Positions 7,902 to 17,565 of a DNA stretch of 64,000 nucleotides are shown here, one piece after another. Position 1 is the first letter of the stretch. Each line of letters begins with the position of its first letter. The notes under the pieces were generated by a model, which ran no database searches, was not told the origin of the DNA, and saw nothing but the letters and a program-made list of their open reading frames with translations. The stretch is from Marmoricola sp. (lineage in GTDB: Bacteria; Actinomycetota; Actinomycetes; Propionibacteriales; Nocardioidaceae). The stretch spans positions 1-64,000 of the forward strand of contig JAOPYE010000040.1 in NCBI GenBank assembly GCA_025964775.1, in the 5' to 3' direction. Position numbers and translations under genes: made by a program.

Positions 7902-7943
7902 GGCGCGCTGGCGCTTGTCGGACCCGGATGATGAGGTGACGTC

Positions 7944-10900
7944 GTGACCAGTCCGACGTACCGCCTCGCACGTCCGGCTGCTCAACAGGCACCTCCGGTC
8001 CTCGACCCCGACCAGCAGCGGGTGGTCGACCACCCGGGCGGCCCGCTCCTGGTGCTGGCCGGCCCCGGCTCGGGCAAGACGACGACCCTGGTCGAGGCGA
8101 TCGTCGACCGGATCGAGAGCCGTGGTGCCGGACCGGCCCAGGTGCTCGCGCTCACGTTCAGCCGCAAGGCCGCCGAGCAGGTCCGCGACCGTGTGGTCGG
8201 GAGGCTCCGGCAGACGACGGCCTCAGACCTCAGCTCGACGTTCCACTCCTTCGCCTACGGTCTCGTCCGCGAGTTCGACACGGACCTGTACGACGGCCCG
8301 TTGCGGTTGCTGTCGGCGCCCGAGGCCGACGTGGTCATCGCGGAGCTGTTGCACGACTCACCGGAATCAGTGACCTGGCCGGACTCCCTGAGGATCGCGG
8401 CCGGCACCCGGGGGTTCGCGCGCGAGGTCGGAGCGGTGCTGGCCCGGGCCCGGGAGAAGGGCCTCGATGAGCACGCCCTGACGCGGTTGGGACGTGAGCA
8501 CGGGATCGAGGAGTTCGTCGCCGCGGGATGGTTCCTCGACCAGTACCTCGCCAACCTCGACCAGCAGTCGGCGACCGACTACGCCGATCTGATCAGGCGT
8601 GCGGTGATCGTCGCCGAGGAGCACCGCGACGTGTTGCGCGCGCGCTTCCGGCACGTCTTCGTGGACGAGTACCAGGACACCGACCCCGGTCAGGTCGCGC
8701 TGCTCAAGGCGATCGCAGGGGACGGCGCTGACCTGACCGTCGTCGGTGATCCGTACCAGGCGATCTACGGATTCCGTGGAGCCGACGTCCGCGGCATCCT
8801 CGACTTCCCGTCGGTGTTCACGACCCGGGACGGTGCTTCGGCGGACGTTGCCGTCCTCGGCACCACCCGCCGGTTCGGGACACGCGTGCTCGCCGGGGTC
8901 CAGCGGGTGGCCGGCCGGATCCCGCTGAACGGGAGCATCGCCGAAGACGTCCGGACCCGGTTCCTGGCACCCCAGGTTCACCCGGACACTCCGGAGGGCC
9001 GGGTCGAGGTGTTCACCTTCGACACCGAGCGGGCCGAGGTCGAACGGATCGCCGACCTGCTGCGCCGGGCCCATCTGGAGCACGGGGTGAGCTGGGCCGA
9101 CATGGCCGTGCTGGTGCGCTCGGGCCGCGCCTCGATCCCGGGTCTGCGGCGGGCGCTGACCACGGCCGGCGTACCGGTGGAGGTCAGCGCGGACGAGACG
9201 CCGCTGTCACGGGAACCTGCCGTCCAGCCGCTGCTGGAGGCGCTGCGGGCGGCGGTCAACCTGGACAACGAGGACGTCGCCGATCCCGACTACCTGGACA
9301 CCATCCGGGCCGAAGGGCTGCTCACCTCGTCGCTCGCGGGCCTGGATGCCACCGATGTCCGTGCGCTGGCCAGGACGCTGAGGTCGGCGGAGAAGGTCGC
9401 TGCGGTCGCCGAGGGCCGTGCGGTCCGGTCCTCGCCGGACCTGCTCCGCGCCGCCCTGATCGAGCCCGGGATGCTCGACGGCGCCGAGGGATCGGCAGCG
9501 GCGCGCGCCATCCGCCTGGCCGAGCTCCTGCACCGGGCGAAGGCTCTGGTCGGTGTCGGGGCCTCGGTCGCCGAGGTGCTCTGGGCCGTGTGGGACGGCA
9601 CCGGATGGCCCGACCAGCTGCGTCGGGCGACCGAACGTCCCGGTGCGGCCGGGAGGCTCGCCCATCGTGACCTCGACGCCATCTGCGCCCTGTTCGAGAG
9701 CGCCGAGCGCGCCGAGGGCCAGCTCGGGCACGCGAGCGTCCGCTCGTTCCTCGACACCATCGCCGGCCAGGAGATCCCGGCCGACACCCTGGCGGACAAG
9801 GGCATCCGCGGCGAGACGGTGCGGCTGCTCACCGCCCACCGGTCCAAGGGACTCGAGTGGCGCCTGGTCGTCGTCGCCCACGTGCAGGAGGCCACCTGGC
9901 CGGACCTGCGCCGCCGAGCCACCCTGCTGCAGGCGGGCAGGATCGGAGCCGACCGGTACGGCGTCCCGGTGCTGCAGCCCGACACCACCCAGCGCGAGCT
10001 GATCGCCGAGGAGCGCCGGCTGTTCTACGTCGCGTGCACGCGGGCCCGCGAGCGGCTGGTCGTCACCGCGGTGGCGTCGCCCGACGAGGACGGTGACCAG
10101 GCCTCGCGGTTCCTGGCCGAGCTCGGGGTCACCGTCGAGCACCGGTCCGGTCGTCCACCGCGGCCCCTGTCACTGGACGGCGTGGTCAGCGAGCTGCGTC
10201 GTACCGCCGCGGACCCGGCGACCTCCGAGGCGCTGCGGGATGCTGCCGTACGCCGGCTCGCAGCGCTGGCCCAGCAGAGCGACGGGTCGAGAACCCTGGT
10301 GCCGGCAGCCGATCCGTCGACCTGGTGGGGGACCCGGGCCCGGTCCGTCTCCGGTCACCCCGTGCGTCCTGCGGAACAACCGGTGACGCTGTCGGCGAGT
10401 GCCCTCGCCGGTCTCGGTGACTGTCCGGCGAAGTGGTTCCTGGAACGCGAGGCCGGCGGCGCGAGCGCGTCCAGCCAGTCCCAGGGCTTCGGCAACGTCG
10501 TGCATGCCGTCGCCGACCGGATCGCCCGCGGTGACCTCAAGGCCGACCCGGAAACGATCGCGGACCTGATGGTGCACGTCGACCTCGTCTGGGACCAGCT
10601 GCCGTTCCGTACACCGTGGTCGCGGGAACGCGAGCGCGCCGAGATCGAGCGGGCGCTGACCCGCTTCGTGCACTGGCACCTGCGTCCTGGTGCACGCACG
10701 GTCCTGGCCACCGAGCAGGAGTTGAGTGCCGAGGTGACGTTGCCGGGTGGGCAGCGGGTCAGCCTGCACGGCTTCGCCGACCGGCTCGAAGTCGACGACG
10801 ACGGCCGCGTGATCGTGGTCGACCTCAAGACCGGCAAGTACCCACCACCCGACAAGGAGCTCGCGGACAACCCACAGCTCGGTCTCTATCAGTACGCCGT

Positions 10901-11180
10901 CGCGGCCGGTGCGGTCGACGGCCTGACCGGAGAGCCGACCGCGCCCGGTGGCGCAGAGCTCTGGCAGCTGCGCAAGGAGGTGCGGGGAAGCCTCAAGGTC
11001 CAGCAGCAGGGACCCCAGGAGCCCGGGCCGGACGGCCTGCTCGCAGTCGAGCGACAGCTCGCCGAGGCGGTCGCGGTCGTCCGCGACGAGCGCTTCGAGG
11101 CCCGACCGGGAACCGTGTGCGACCACTGCGATTTCACCGCGCTCTGCCCGGCGAAGAACGCCGGGACGGTGCTGTCATGA
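7944..11180 (+). CDS. adnA: AdnA: UvrD-like helicase with RecB-type nuclease
   Basis: A 1078-aa subunit of the actinobacterial AdnAB double-strand-break end-resection machine. Seen: Walker A GPGSGKTTT (about residue 44), TFSRKAAEQV, DExx box VDEYQDTDPGQ, GDPYQAIYGFRG, LTAHRSKGLEWRLV and YVACTRARERL. The C-terminal nuclease has the PD-(D/E)XK core VVDLKTGKYPP, and an early Cys (GDCPAKW) with a late CDHCDFTALC cluster that would bind a 4Fe-4S cluster. GTG at 7944 follows GAGGTGA. It overlaps adnB by 4 bp (ATGA), so the two are translationally coupled, fitting heterodimer formation. Confidence 0.93.
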   Translation: MTSPTYRLARPAAQQAPPVLDPDQQRVVDHPGGPLLVLAGPGSGKTTTLVEAIVDRIESRGAGPAQVLALTFSRKAAEQVRDRVVGRLRQTTASDLSSTFHSFAYGLVREFDTDLYDGPLRLLSAPEADVVIAELLHDSPESVTWPDSLRIAAGTRGFAREVGAVLARAREKGLDEHALTRLGREHGIEEFVAAGWFLDQYLANLDQQSATDYADLIRRAVIVAEEHRDVLRARFRHVFVDEYQDTDPGQVALLKAIAGDGADLTVVGDPYQAIYGFRGADVRGILDFPSVFTTRDGASADVAVLGTTRRFGTRVLAGVQRVAGRIPLNGSIAEDVRTRFLAPQVHPDTPEGRVEVFTFDTERAEVERIADLLRRAHLEHGVSWADMAVLVRSGRASIPGLRRALTTAGVPVEVSADETPLSREPAVQPLLEALRAAVNLDNEDVADPDYLDTIRAEGLLTSSLAGLDATDVRALARTLRSAEKVAAVAEGRAVRSSPDLLRAALIEPGMLDGAEGSAAARAIRLAELLHRAKALVGVGASVAEVLWAVWDGTGWPDQLRRATERPGAAGRLAHRDLDAICALFESAERAEGQLGHASVRSFLDTIAGQEIPADTLADKGIRGETVRLLTAHRSKGLEWRLVVVAHVQEATWPDLRRRATLLQAGRIGADRYGVPVLQPDTTQRELIAEERRLFYVACTRARERLVVTAVASPDEDGDQASRFLAELGVTVEHRSGRPPRPLSLDGVVSELRRTAADPATSEALRDAAVRRLAALAQQSDGSRTLVPAADPSTWWGTRARSVSGHPVRPAEQPVTLSASALAGLGDCPAKWFLEREAGGASASSQSQGFGNVVHAVADRIARGDLKADPETIADLMVHVDLVWDQLPFRTPWSRERERAEIERALTRFVHWHLRPGARTVLATEQELSAEVTLPGGQRVSLHGFADRLEVDDDGRVIVVDLKTGKYPPPDKELADNPQLGLYQYAVAAGAVDGLTGEPTAPGGAELWQLRKEVRGSLKVQQQGPQEPGPDGLLAVERQLAEAVAVVRDERFEARPGTVCDHCDFTALCPAKNAGTVLS

Positions 11181-14100
11181 CCGGGCCTCTCACGATCGCG
11201 ACCCCGGCGGACCTGCGACGGGTCATGGGCACCGACTTCGAGGTGAGCCATGCTCAGTTCGCGGCGATCACGGCTCCGCTGGAACCGGCCGTGGTGATCG
11301 CAGGAGCCGGGTCCGGCAAGACCGAGGTGATGGCCGCTCGGGTGGTGTACCTGGTCGGGACCGGCCAGGTGCGAGCCGACGAGGTGCTCGGTCTCACCTT
11401 CACCACCAAGGCCACCGCTTCGCTGGCCCGGCGGATCAATGCCGCCCTGGACGCAGCCGGGCTCACCACGCCCGAGCAGCCCGTTGCCGGCTCCGCCGAG
11501 GTGGAGATCCTCGAGCCGACGGTGGCGACGTACAACGCCTACGCGACTGTCCTGCTCTCCGAGCACGGCCTCCGCATCGGCCACGAGTCCGACACCCGGG
11601 TGATGGCCGATGCCTCCCGCTACCAGCTTGCGGCACGTGCGGTGGACCAGCACCGGGGACGCGTCGAGCTGCTGACCGACAGCCCGTCGCACGCGATCGA
11701 CGCCCTGCTGGCGCTGGACGGTGCGATGGCCGAGCACCTCGTGGAGATCGAGGACGTGCTCGACTTCCAGCGCCGGCAGCGGCCGCACTTCGAGCAGGCA
11801 CTTGCGGCCTCCAAGGCCAAGGCCGACCTGGTCAAGGTGCTCAGCAAGATGGACGAGCGCGAGGAGCTGCTCGCGCTGGTCGCCGGCTACCGGCGGCTCA
11901 AGGCCCGCTACGGGCTGATGGATTTCTCCGATCAGATCTCGCTGGCCGCGAAGCTCGCTCTCGGTCACGCGGAGGTCGGTCGGATCGAGCGCGAGAAGTA
12001 CCGGGTCGTGCTGCTCGACGAGTACCAGGACACCTCAGTGGCCCAGGCCCGGATGCTTGCTGCGCTGTTCTCCGGGCCGGTCCTCGCCGAGGGGCGCGGA
12101 CACGCGGTCACCGCCGTCGGGGACCCCAACCAGGCGATCTACGGGTGGCGTGGTGCCTCGGTCTCGAACATCCTCAACTTCGACCAGTTCTTCTCGTCCG
12201 CCGACGGCGAGGTGGCGACGTACCAGCTGGTGGTCAACCGGCGTTCGGACCGCCGGATCCTTGAGGTCGCCAACCACCTGGCCGCACCGTTGTACGCCGC
12301 CTCGGACCACGTCGAACCGCTGGAGCCCAAGGAGGGTGCCCTCGACGGTGTCGTCCGGGCGAGCGTCCACGAGACCTATGCCGACGAGCTGACCTGGCTG
12401 GCAGCCCAGGTCCGCGAGGCGTGGAATGCCGACGGCGGCTGGCGCGAGATCGGCGTGCTGACCCGCGACAACGAGCACGCGGCCGACGTGTTCGACGCGC
12501 TCACCTCGGCAGGCGTCCCGGTCGAGATCGTGGGGCTCAAGGGCCTGATCCGGCTTCCCGAGGTCACCGAGGTGGTGGCCACCCTCGCCGTGCTGCAGGA
12601 CCTGACCGCGAACGCCGACCTGCTCGCGCTGCTGTCCGGACCGCGCTGGGCGATCGGACCACGCGACCTCGCCGTGCTCGGTCGCCGTGCCCGGGAGCTC
12701 GCCGGAGCCGGTCCGGGCCGCAACGAGCAGCTCAGTGTGGCCGAGGAGCTCGACCGCGCGGTCGCAGGAGCCGACCCGACCGAGGTGCTCTCGCTCGGCG
12801 ACGCCCTCGATGATCCGGGCGACCTGCCGTACGCCGAGGAAGCACGCGAGCGCTTCGGGCTGCTCTCCGCCGAGCTGCGCAGCCTGCGCCGGCACGCGGG
12901 GGAGCCGCTGCTCGACCTGATCCGGCGGATCATCGACACCACCGGCCTGGACGTGGAGCTCGCGTCCTCGGTGTCGGTTGCTGCGAGGGCCCGTCGCGAC
13001 AACCTCGACCTGTTCGTGAAGGCTGTCGCGGACTTCCAGGCGGTCGACGGTCAGGTCACGCTGACGGCACTGCTGGCCTGGCTCAATGCCGAGGACGAGA
13101 TGGGCACCGGTCTTGACGTGGCGACTCCGTCGGAAGCGGACTCGGTCAAGTTGCTGACCGTGCACCGGGCCAAGGGGCTGGAGTGGGACTCGGTCTTCCT
13201 GGTCGGGGTCTGCGAGCAGAAGTTCCCGGTGACCCGCGGGCGCAGCCAGTGGACGACGGTCTCCTCGGTGATGCCGACGGCTCTTCGCGGAGACGCCCTG
13301 GACCAGCCGCAGCTCGGTGGCTACGAGAAGAAGGACCTGGACGCCCTCAAGGTTGCGTCGCGGGCACACGAGGACACCGAGCAGCTTCGGCTCGGGTACG
13401 TCGCCTTCACCCGGGCGCGGCACCTGCTGTCGGTGTCGTCGTACCTGTGGCGCGACAGCAGGCAGTCTCCGCTCGGGCCGTCGCCGTACCAGGTAGCCGT
13501 GCAGGACGTCATGGACAGTTGGGGCGAGCAGCCTGAGTCGTGGCTGGACAAACCGGCCGACGGCACCCCGAATCCGCTGCACGCCATCCAGCCGGCGTTC
13601 GCCTGGCCGGCACTCGAGCACACGGCCGAGGCGGGCCGCCGGCTTGTGGCTGCCGAGCTCGTCCGTGCTGCGATGACCGGGATGCCATCGCTCGAGGACC
13701 ACGGTCTGGACGTGGTCGAGGCCGCGCGGGTCGCGGACTGGGACTCCGAGATCGCAAGCCTCTTGGCCGAGGCGCGAGCCGACGACGTGAGCGAACGGCT
13801 GGTGCCGCGTCCGGTGAGCCTCTCGGCGTCGTCGGTGCTCCGACTGGCCGAGGATCCCGACGAGTTCGCCCGTTCGCTGGCCAGGCCGATGCCGCGGCCG
13901 CCGTCACGAGCGGCCCGGTTCGGCACCCGGTTCCATGCCTGGGTCGAGCAACGCTTCGACCAGCAGCAGATGCTCGATCCCGACAAGCTGCCCGGCCGGG
14001 GGGACGCCGGCATCGACGACGGCGCCGACCTTGCCGCCGTCATTGCGGCGTTCGAGGCCGGGCCGTTCGCCGAACGAGTCCCGCACGCGATCGAAGCTCC

Positions 14101-14410
14101 GTTCGCACTCGTCCTGGGGGGTCAGGTGATCCGCGGCCGGATCGATGCCGTGTACGCCGAACCCGGTGGAGGCTGGCTCGTCGTCGACTGGAAGACCGGA
14201 TCGGCCGCGGGCTCAGATCCCTTGCAGCTGGCCATCTACCGGTGCGCCTGGGCTGAGCTGGTCGGCGTGCCGGTCGAGGAGGTGCGGGCGGTGTTCCACT
14301 ACGTCAGGGACGGGTCGAGTGTCGAGCCGCAGGATCTTCCTGATCGTGGTGAGCTGGAACGCCTCGTTCAACTGGGCCACGTGGCTGAGGATTTGCCGCA
14401 ATCACTTTGA
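11177..14410 (+). CDS. adnB: AdnB: UvrD-like helicase with RecB-type nuclease
   Basis: A 1077-aa partner of AdnA. Seen: Walker A GAGSGKTEVM, TFTTKATASLARR, DExx box LLDEYQDTSVAQ, GDPNQAIYGWRG, LTVHRAKGLEWDSVF, YVAFTRARHLL, and a C-terminal nuclease core RIDAVY with VVDWKTGSAAG and QLAIYR. In mycobacteria AdnB is the main motor and both subunits cut DNA; the intact ATPase and nuclease motifs here suggest both subunits are active. ATG 11177 overlaps the adnA stop. No Fe-S cysteine set is visible at its C-terminus. Followed 30 bp later by an unrelated gene with its own promoter. Confidence 0.93.
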   Translation: MTGPLTIATPADLRRVMGTDFEVSHAQFAAITAPLEPAVVIAGAGSGKTEVMAARVVYLVGTGQVRADEVLGLTFTTKATASLARRINAALDAAGLTTPEQPVAGSAEVEILEPTVATYNAYATVLLSEHGLRIGHESDTRVMADASRYQLAARAVDQHRGRVELLTDSPSHAIDALLALDGAMAEHLVEIEDVLDFQRRQRPHFEQALAASKAKADLVKVLSKMDEREELLALVAGYRRLKARYGLMDFSDQISLAAKLALGHAEVGRIEREKYRVVLLDEYQDTSVAQARMLAALFSGPVLAEGRGHAVTAVGDPNQAIYGWRGASVSNILNFDQFFSSADGEVATYQLVVNRRSDRRILEVANHLAAPLYAASDHVEPLEPKEGALDGVVRASVHETYADELTWLAAQVREAWNADGGWREIGVLTRDNEHAADVFDALTSAGVPVEIVGLKGLIRLPEVTEVVATLAVLQDLTANADLLALLSGPRWAIGPRDLAVLGRRARELAGAGPGRNEQLSVAEELDRAVAGADPTEVLSLGDALDDPGDLPYAEEARERFGLLSAELRSLRRHAGEPLLDLIRRIIDTTGLDVELASSVSVAARARRDNLDLFVKAVADFQAVDGQVTLTALLAWLNAEDEMGTGLDVATPSEADSVKLLTVHRAKGLEWDSVFLVGVCEQKFPVTRGRSQWTTVSSVMPTALRGDALDQPQLGGYEKKDLDALKVASRAHEDTEQLRLGYVAFTRARHLLSVSSYLWRDSRQSPLGPSPYQVAVQDVMDSWGEQPESWLDKPADGTPNPLHAIQPAFAWPALEHTAEAGRRLVAAELVRAAMTGMPSLEDHGLDVVEAARVADWDSEIASLLAEARADDVSERLVPRPVSLSASSVLRLAEDPDEFARSLARPMPRPPSRAARFGTRFHAWVEQRFDQQQMLDPDKLPGRGDAGIDDGADLAAVIAAFEAGPFAERVPHAIEAPFALVLGGQVIRGRIDAVYAEPGGGWLVVDWKTGSAAGSDPLQLAIYRCAWAELVGVPVEEVRAVFHYVRDGSSVEPQDLPDRGELERLVQLGHVAEDLPQSL

Positions 14411-14433
14411 CGCGGCTTTCGTTGCGGTAGCGT
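14407..14433 (+). promoter_or_regulatory. Promoter, leaderless start of exported hypothetical
   Basis: TTGACG (14407-14412), a 15-nt spacer (short), then TAGCGT (14428-14433), and ATG after 7 more nt. It overlaps the end of adnB. Confidence 0.5.
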
Positions 14434-14440
14434 CCGCCGC

Positions 14441-15031
14441 ATGAGCCAGCGAAGGAGCCCAGATCCTACGACGACTCGGTCGGCGATCGTGGTTGCGGCA
14501 GTCGTGGTCCTGATTGTCGTCGTGGCTAGCGTCTATTGGTTCGCGATCCGGGACTCGGGCAACGACAAGAAGGTGACGACGAACGCCGAGCAGACCTTCA
14601 CCGCTCCGGGCCGTTCGTTCTCCTTCAAGTACCCGGGATCGTTCGTGCAGAAGACCGGAATCGGCGCCAAAGGCTACATCTGGATTGCGGGTGTGGGCGC
14701 CTACGACCTGCTGGACGTGAAGCGACTCGACAACAAGCCGACCTCGGCTGCCCGCATCGAGACGAGCGTCAGGCAAACGTTGGCCGCTCAGATCGGGACG
14801 GTAATCGTTTCGGAGGGCACCGACCAACGCGGCGGCATCCCCATGGTGACGTTCCAGGTCCAGAGCACGATCAACGGGCTTCCGTTGCATTCCAAGCTGA
14901 TCTACTTCACTGCCAACGCCGTGACCTGGCAACTCGAGTGTGAATCACAGAGCCAGGGCCCCACGATCGACGCCGCCTGCGCACGGGCTCTCGCCACGTT
15001 CACCGCGATAGCGCCTCAACCTGCGTCCTGA
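14441..15031 (+). CDS. Hypothetical membrane-anchored exported protein
   Basis: A 196-aa protein I do not recognise firmly. Residues 1-13 are polar or basic; residues 14-36 form one transmembrane helix (AIVVAAVVVLIVVVASVYWF); the rest is predicted outside the membrane. The outer domain has FTAPGRSFSFKYPGSFVQKTG and late LECESQSQG and ACARALATF, a PsbP/lipoprotein-like pattern with two cysteines that may form a disulfide. No lipobox is present. It has its own leaderless promoter just behind adnB. A role at the cell envelope is inferred only from the topology. Confidence 0.75.
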   Translation: MSQRRSPDPTTTRSAIVVAAVVVLIVVVASVYWFAIRDSGNDKKVTTNAEQTFTAPGRSFSFKYPGSFVQKTGIGAKGYIWIAGVGAYDLLDVKRLDNKPTSAARIETSVRQTLAAQIGTVIVSEGTDQRGGIPMVTFQVQSTINGLPLHSKLIYFTANAVTWQLECESQSQGPTIDAACARALATFTAIAPQPAS

Positions 15032-15064
15032 GGGTCCCAGCGGCCGACCTCGCCCGGAATGATG

Positions 15065-15072
15065 AATTGTCC
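15065..15072 (+). promoter_or_regulatory. AATTGTCC motif upstream of collagen-like gene
   Basis: AATTGTCC, followed by a GACATGTC palindrome (15074-15081). The same or a near-identical octamer occurs upstream of the flagellar, sortase-linked and pilin genes in this window. It is a possible shared regulator site, 204 bp before the start codon. Confidence 0.3.
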
Positions 15073-15275
15073 TGACATGTCGGAATGAGCGTTTGACGCC
15101 TTGGTTACGGGTGATCGGACGTTTGCCGGACGTGGTCTAGGCCGTCTGGGCCGTCCTTTCAGGAGACCTTACGGGCGCGTGATCCGCGCCATATGGTGAC
15201 GACGTTTTGCTACGAGGAGTGGGCTCTCGGCATCCGTCGCCGACCTGACCTCCCTCACCAGTCGGAGGTCTCACG

Positions 15276-17507
15276 GTGGTCAACAACAAGTTCCGGCGAG
15301 CCGGTCGCGACGCGGCCGTCTTCATGGCCGGTCTGTCAACACTGGCAGTCTTCGGCAGCACCGCCGCGCAGGCGGCCACCATCCCGTCACCGGACGGGAC
15401 CTTCTACGGCTGTTACGCGACGTCCGACTCGCCGTACTACTTGATCTACCTCTACCTGACGGTTGGCGGTCCGGCGCCGACGATCTACCAGAAGGGTGAG
15501 GTCCGCGTCGTCCAGCAGGGCGAGGCCTGCCGCTCCTACGAGGTGCCGATCACCTGGAACCAGAAGGGCGCGACCGGTGCCACCGGTGCAACCGGGCAAG
15601 CTGGCCCGCAAGGCGTGACAGGAGCTACAGGCGCGGCCGGCACCAACGGAACCAACGGAACCAACGGAACCAACGGAACCAACGGTGCGACTGGTGCTAC
15701 CGGCGCTACCGGCGCTACCGGCGCTACCGGCGCGGCCGGCACCAACGGAATCAATGGAACCAACGGAACCAACGGTGCGACTGGTGCTACGGGTGCTCCT
15801 GGTCAAGCCGGTACAAACGGTGTGACTGGCGCGACCGGTGCCCCGGGTGCGACCGGTGCGCCTGGTACCAACGGCACGAACGGCGCGACTGGTGCCCCGG
15901 GTGCGACCGGTGCTACTGGTGCACCTGGTACCAACGGTACGAACGGTACGAACGGTACGAACGGCATCGACGGCACCAACGGTGCGACCGGTGCGCCGGG
16001 TACCAACGGCACGAACGGAACCAATGGCATCGATGGCACCAACGGTGCTACTGGAGCTACCGGCGCTCCGGGTGCGACTGGTGCTCCTGGTCAAGCTGGT
16101 ATCGACGGTGTGACCGGTGCTACCGGTGCCCCGGGTGCGACCGGAGCGCCGGGTACCAACGGCACGGACGGGACCAACGGCATCGATGGAACCAACGGTG
16201 CGACGGGTGCGACCGGTGCTCCGGGTACCAACGGCACGAACGGAACCAACGGCATCGACGGGACGAACGGTATCGATGGCACTAACGGTGCCACCGGTGC
16301 CACCGGAGCTACCGGTGCTCCGGGTGCGACGGGTGCGCCTGGTCAGGCTGGTCTCGACGGTGTGACCGGTGCTACCGGTGCCCCGGGAGAGACCGGAGCG
16401 CCGGGTACCAACGGCACGGGCGGGACCAACGGCATCGATGGCACTAACGGTGCGACGGGTGCGACCGGTGCGCCGGGTACCAACGGCACGAACGGGACCA
16501 ACGGCATCGACGGAACCAACGGTGCGACCGGTGCTCCGGGTACCAACGGCACGGACGGAACCAACGGCATCGACGGGACCAACGGCATCGATGGCACTAA
16601 CGGTGCCACCGGAGCCACCGGAGCCACCGGAGCTACCGGTGCTCCGGGCGCGACGGGTGCGCCTGGTCAGGCTGGTGTCGACGGCGTGACCGGTGCTACC
16701 GGTGCCCCGGGTGCGACCGGAGCGCCGGGTACCAACGGCACGGACGGGACCAACGGCATCGATGGCACTAACGGTGCGACCGGCGCGACGGGCGCGACTG
16801 GTGCGACGGGAGCTGCTGGCACCAACGGAACCAACGGCACCAACGGCACCAACGGTGTGACTGGCGCTACCGGCGCTCCTGGTCAAGCCGGTACCAACGG
16901 TGTGACCGGTGCTACCGGTGCGACGGGTGCCACCGGATCGACCGGCGCGACGGGTGCTGCGGGAACCAACGGAACCAACGGCACTAACGGCACCAACGGT
17001 GCGACTGGCGCTACCGGTGCTCCTGGTCAAGCCGGTACCAACGGTGTGACCGGAGCGACGGGTGCCACTGGAGCGACCGGTGCTGCGGGCACGAATGGAA
17101 CTAACGGTGCCACTGGAGCGACGGGTACTGCAGGCACGAACGGTGCTACGGGAGCCACCGGAGCGCCAGGGACGAACGGGACCAATGGTGCGACGGGTGC
17201 TACAGGTGCCACCGGTCCGGCCGGGTCCATCTCGGCGCCGACCATCGTGCTCGGGACGAAGGTGGTCGTCGGTAACAACTCGACGGTCGGACAGACCTTC
17301 AGCTCGACGGCGACATGCACCGGCGGCAAGATCCTGATGGCCGGCGGATACCGGATCGACAACACCGGCTCGGGCAAGGCCGCGGCCGCCGAGAGTTACC
17401 CCAGTACTCCGGGTGCAAATGGGACGTGGACGGCAACAGCCACCGTCCTGGTGAGTGCCAATGGGTCGAGCGCCCCGGGGATCACTGCCTACGCAGTCTG
17501 CGAGTAG
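15276..17507 (+). CDS. Secreted collagen-like G-X-Y repeat protein
   Basis: A 743-aa protein in three parts. (1) A signal peptide ([19 protein letters not shown]... to AQAA, about residue 34) and a small N-terminal domain with two cysteines. (2) Residues 98-650 form an unbroken G-X-Y repeat (about 184 triplets), mainly [15 protein letters not shown] and GID. (3) A 93-aa C-terminal domain ([18 protein letters not shown] ... AVCE). Such repeats form collagen triple helices; abundant Thr in the Y position may be glycosylated, as in Bacillus exosporium proteins. No LPXTG or membrane anchor is visible, so how it is held at the surface is unclear. GTG 15276 follows GGAGGT. A bidirectional terminator follows. 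Confidence 0.92.
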   Translation: MVNNKFRRAGRDAAVFMAGLSTLAVFGSTAAQAATIPSPDGTFYGCYATSDSPYYLIYLYLTVGGPAPTIYQKGEVRVVQQGEACRSYEVPITWNQKGATGATGATGQAGPQGVTGATGAAGTNGTNGTNGTNGTNGATGATGATGATGATGAAGTNGINGTNGTNGATGATGAPGQAGTNGVTGATGAPGATGAPGTNGTNGATGAPGATGATGAPGTNGTNGTNGTNGIDGTNGATGAPGTNGTNGTNGIDGTNGATGATGAPGATGAPGQAGIDGVTGATGAPGATGAPGTNGTDGTNGIDGTNGATGATGAPGTNGTNGTNGIDGTNGIDGTNGATGATGATGAPGATGAPGQAGLDGVTGATGAPGETGAPGTNGTGGTNGIDGTNGATGATGAPGTNGTNGTNGIDGTNGATGAPGTNGTDGTNGIDGTNGIDGTNGATGATGATGATGAPGATGAPGQAGVDGVTGATGAPGATGAPGTNGTDGTNGIDGTNGATGATGATGATGAAGTNGTNGTNGTNGVTGATGAPGQAGTNGVTGATGATGATGSTGATGAAGTNGTNGTNGTNGATGATGAPGQAGTNGVTGATGATGATGAAGTNGTNGATGATGTAGTNGATGATGAPGTNGTNGATGATGATGPAGSISAPTIVLGTKVVVGNNSTVGQTFSSTATCTGGKILMAGGYRIDNTGSGKAAAAESYPSTPGANGTWTATATVLVSANGSSAPGITAYAVCE
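15567..17225 (+). repeat. Collagen-type coding repeat, about 184 G-X-Y triplets
   Basis: Each 9-bp unit encodes Gly-X-Y, with larger recurring blocks such as [16 protein letters not shown]. Synonymous codons vary between copies (ggt/ggc, acc/act/acg), so the DNA is less uniform than the protein. Copy-number change by slippage or recombination, and assembly collapse, are both possible here. Confidence 0.95.
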
Positions 17508-17523
17508 CACGCTCAAGGAGCAA

Positions 17524-17553
17524 CGAAGGGCCCGTCTCCGGACGGGCCCTTCG
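17524..17553 (+). terminator. Bidirectional intrinsic terminator
   Basis: A perfect 13-bp stem (17524-17536 with 17541-17553) with a TCCG loop, centred between the convergent collagen-like and deoD-type genes. It can end transcripts from both sides. Confidence 0.8.
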
Positions 17554-17565
17554 TGCTATCCGGGC

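Noticed and set aside
15567-17225. CRISPR array or tandem-repeat element
   Set aside because: Repeats are 9-bp codon triplets in one open frame with no spacers.
15387-17516. 709-aa minus-strand open frame opposite the collagen-like gene
   Set aside because: It is the antisense of the G-X-Y repeat and lacks stop codons only because of the repeat composition; no ribosome site, no domain.
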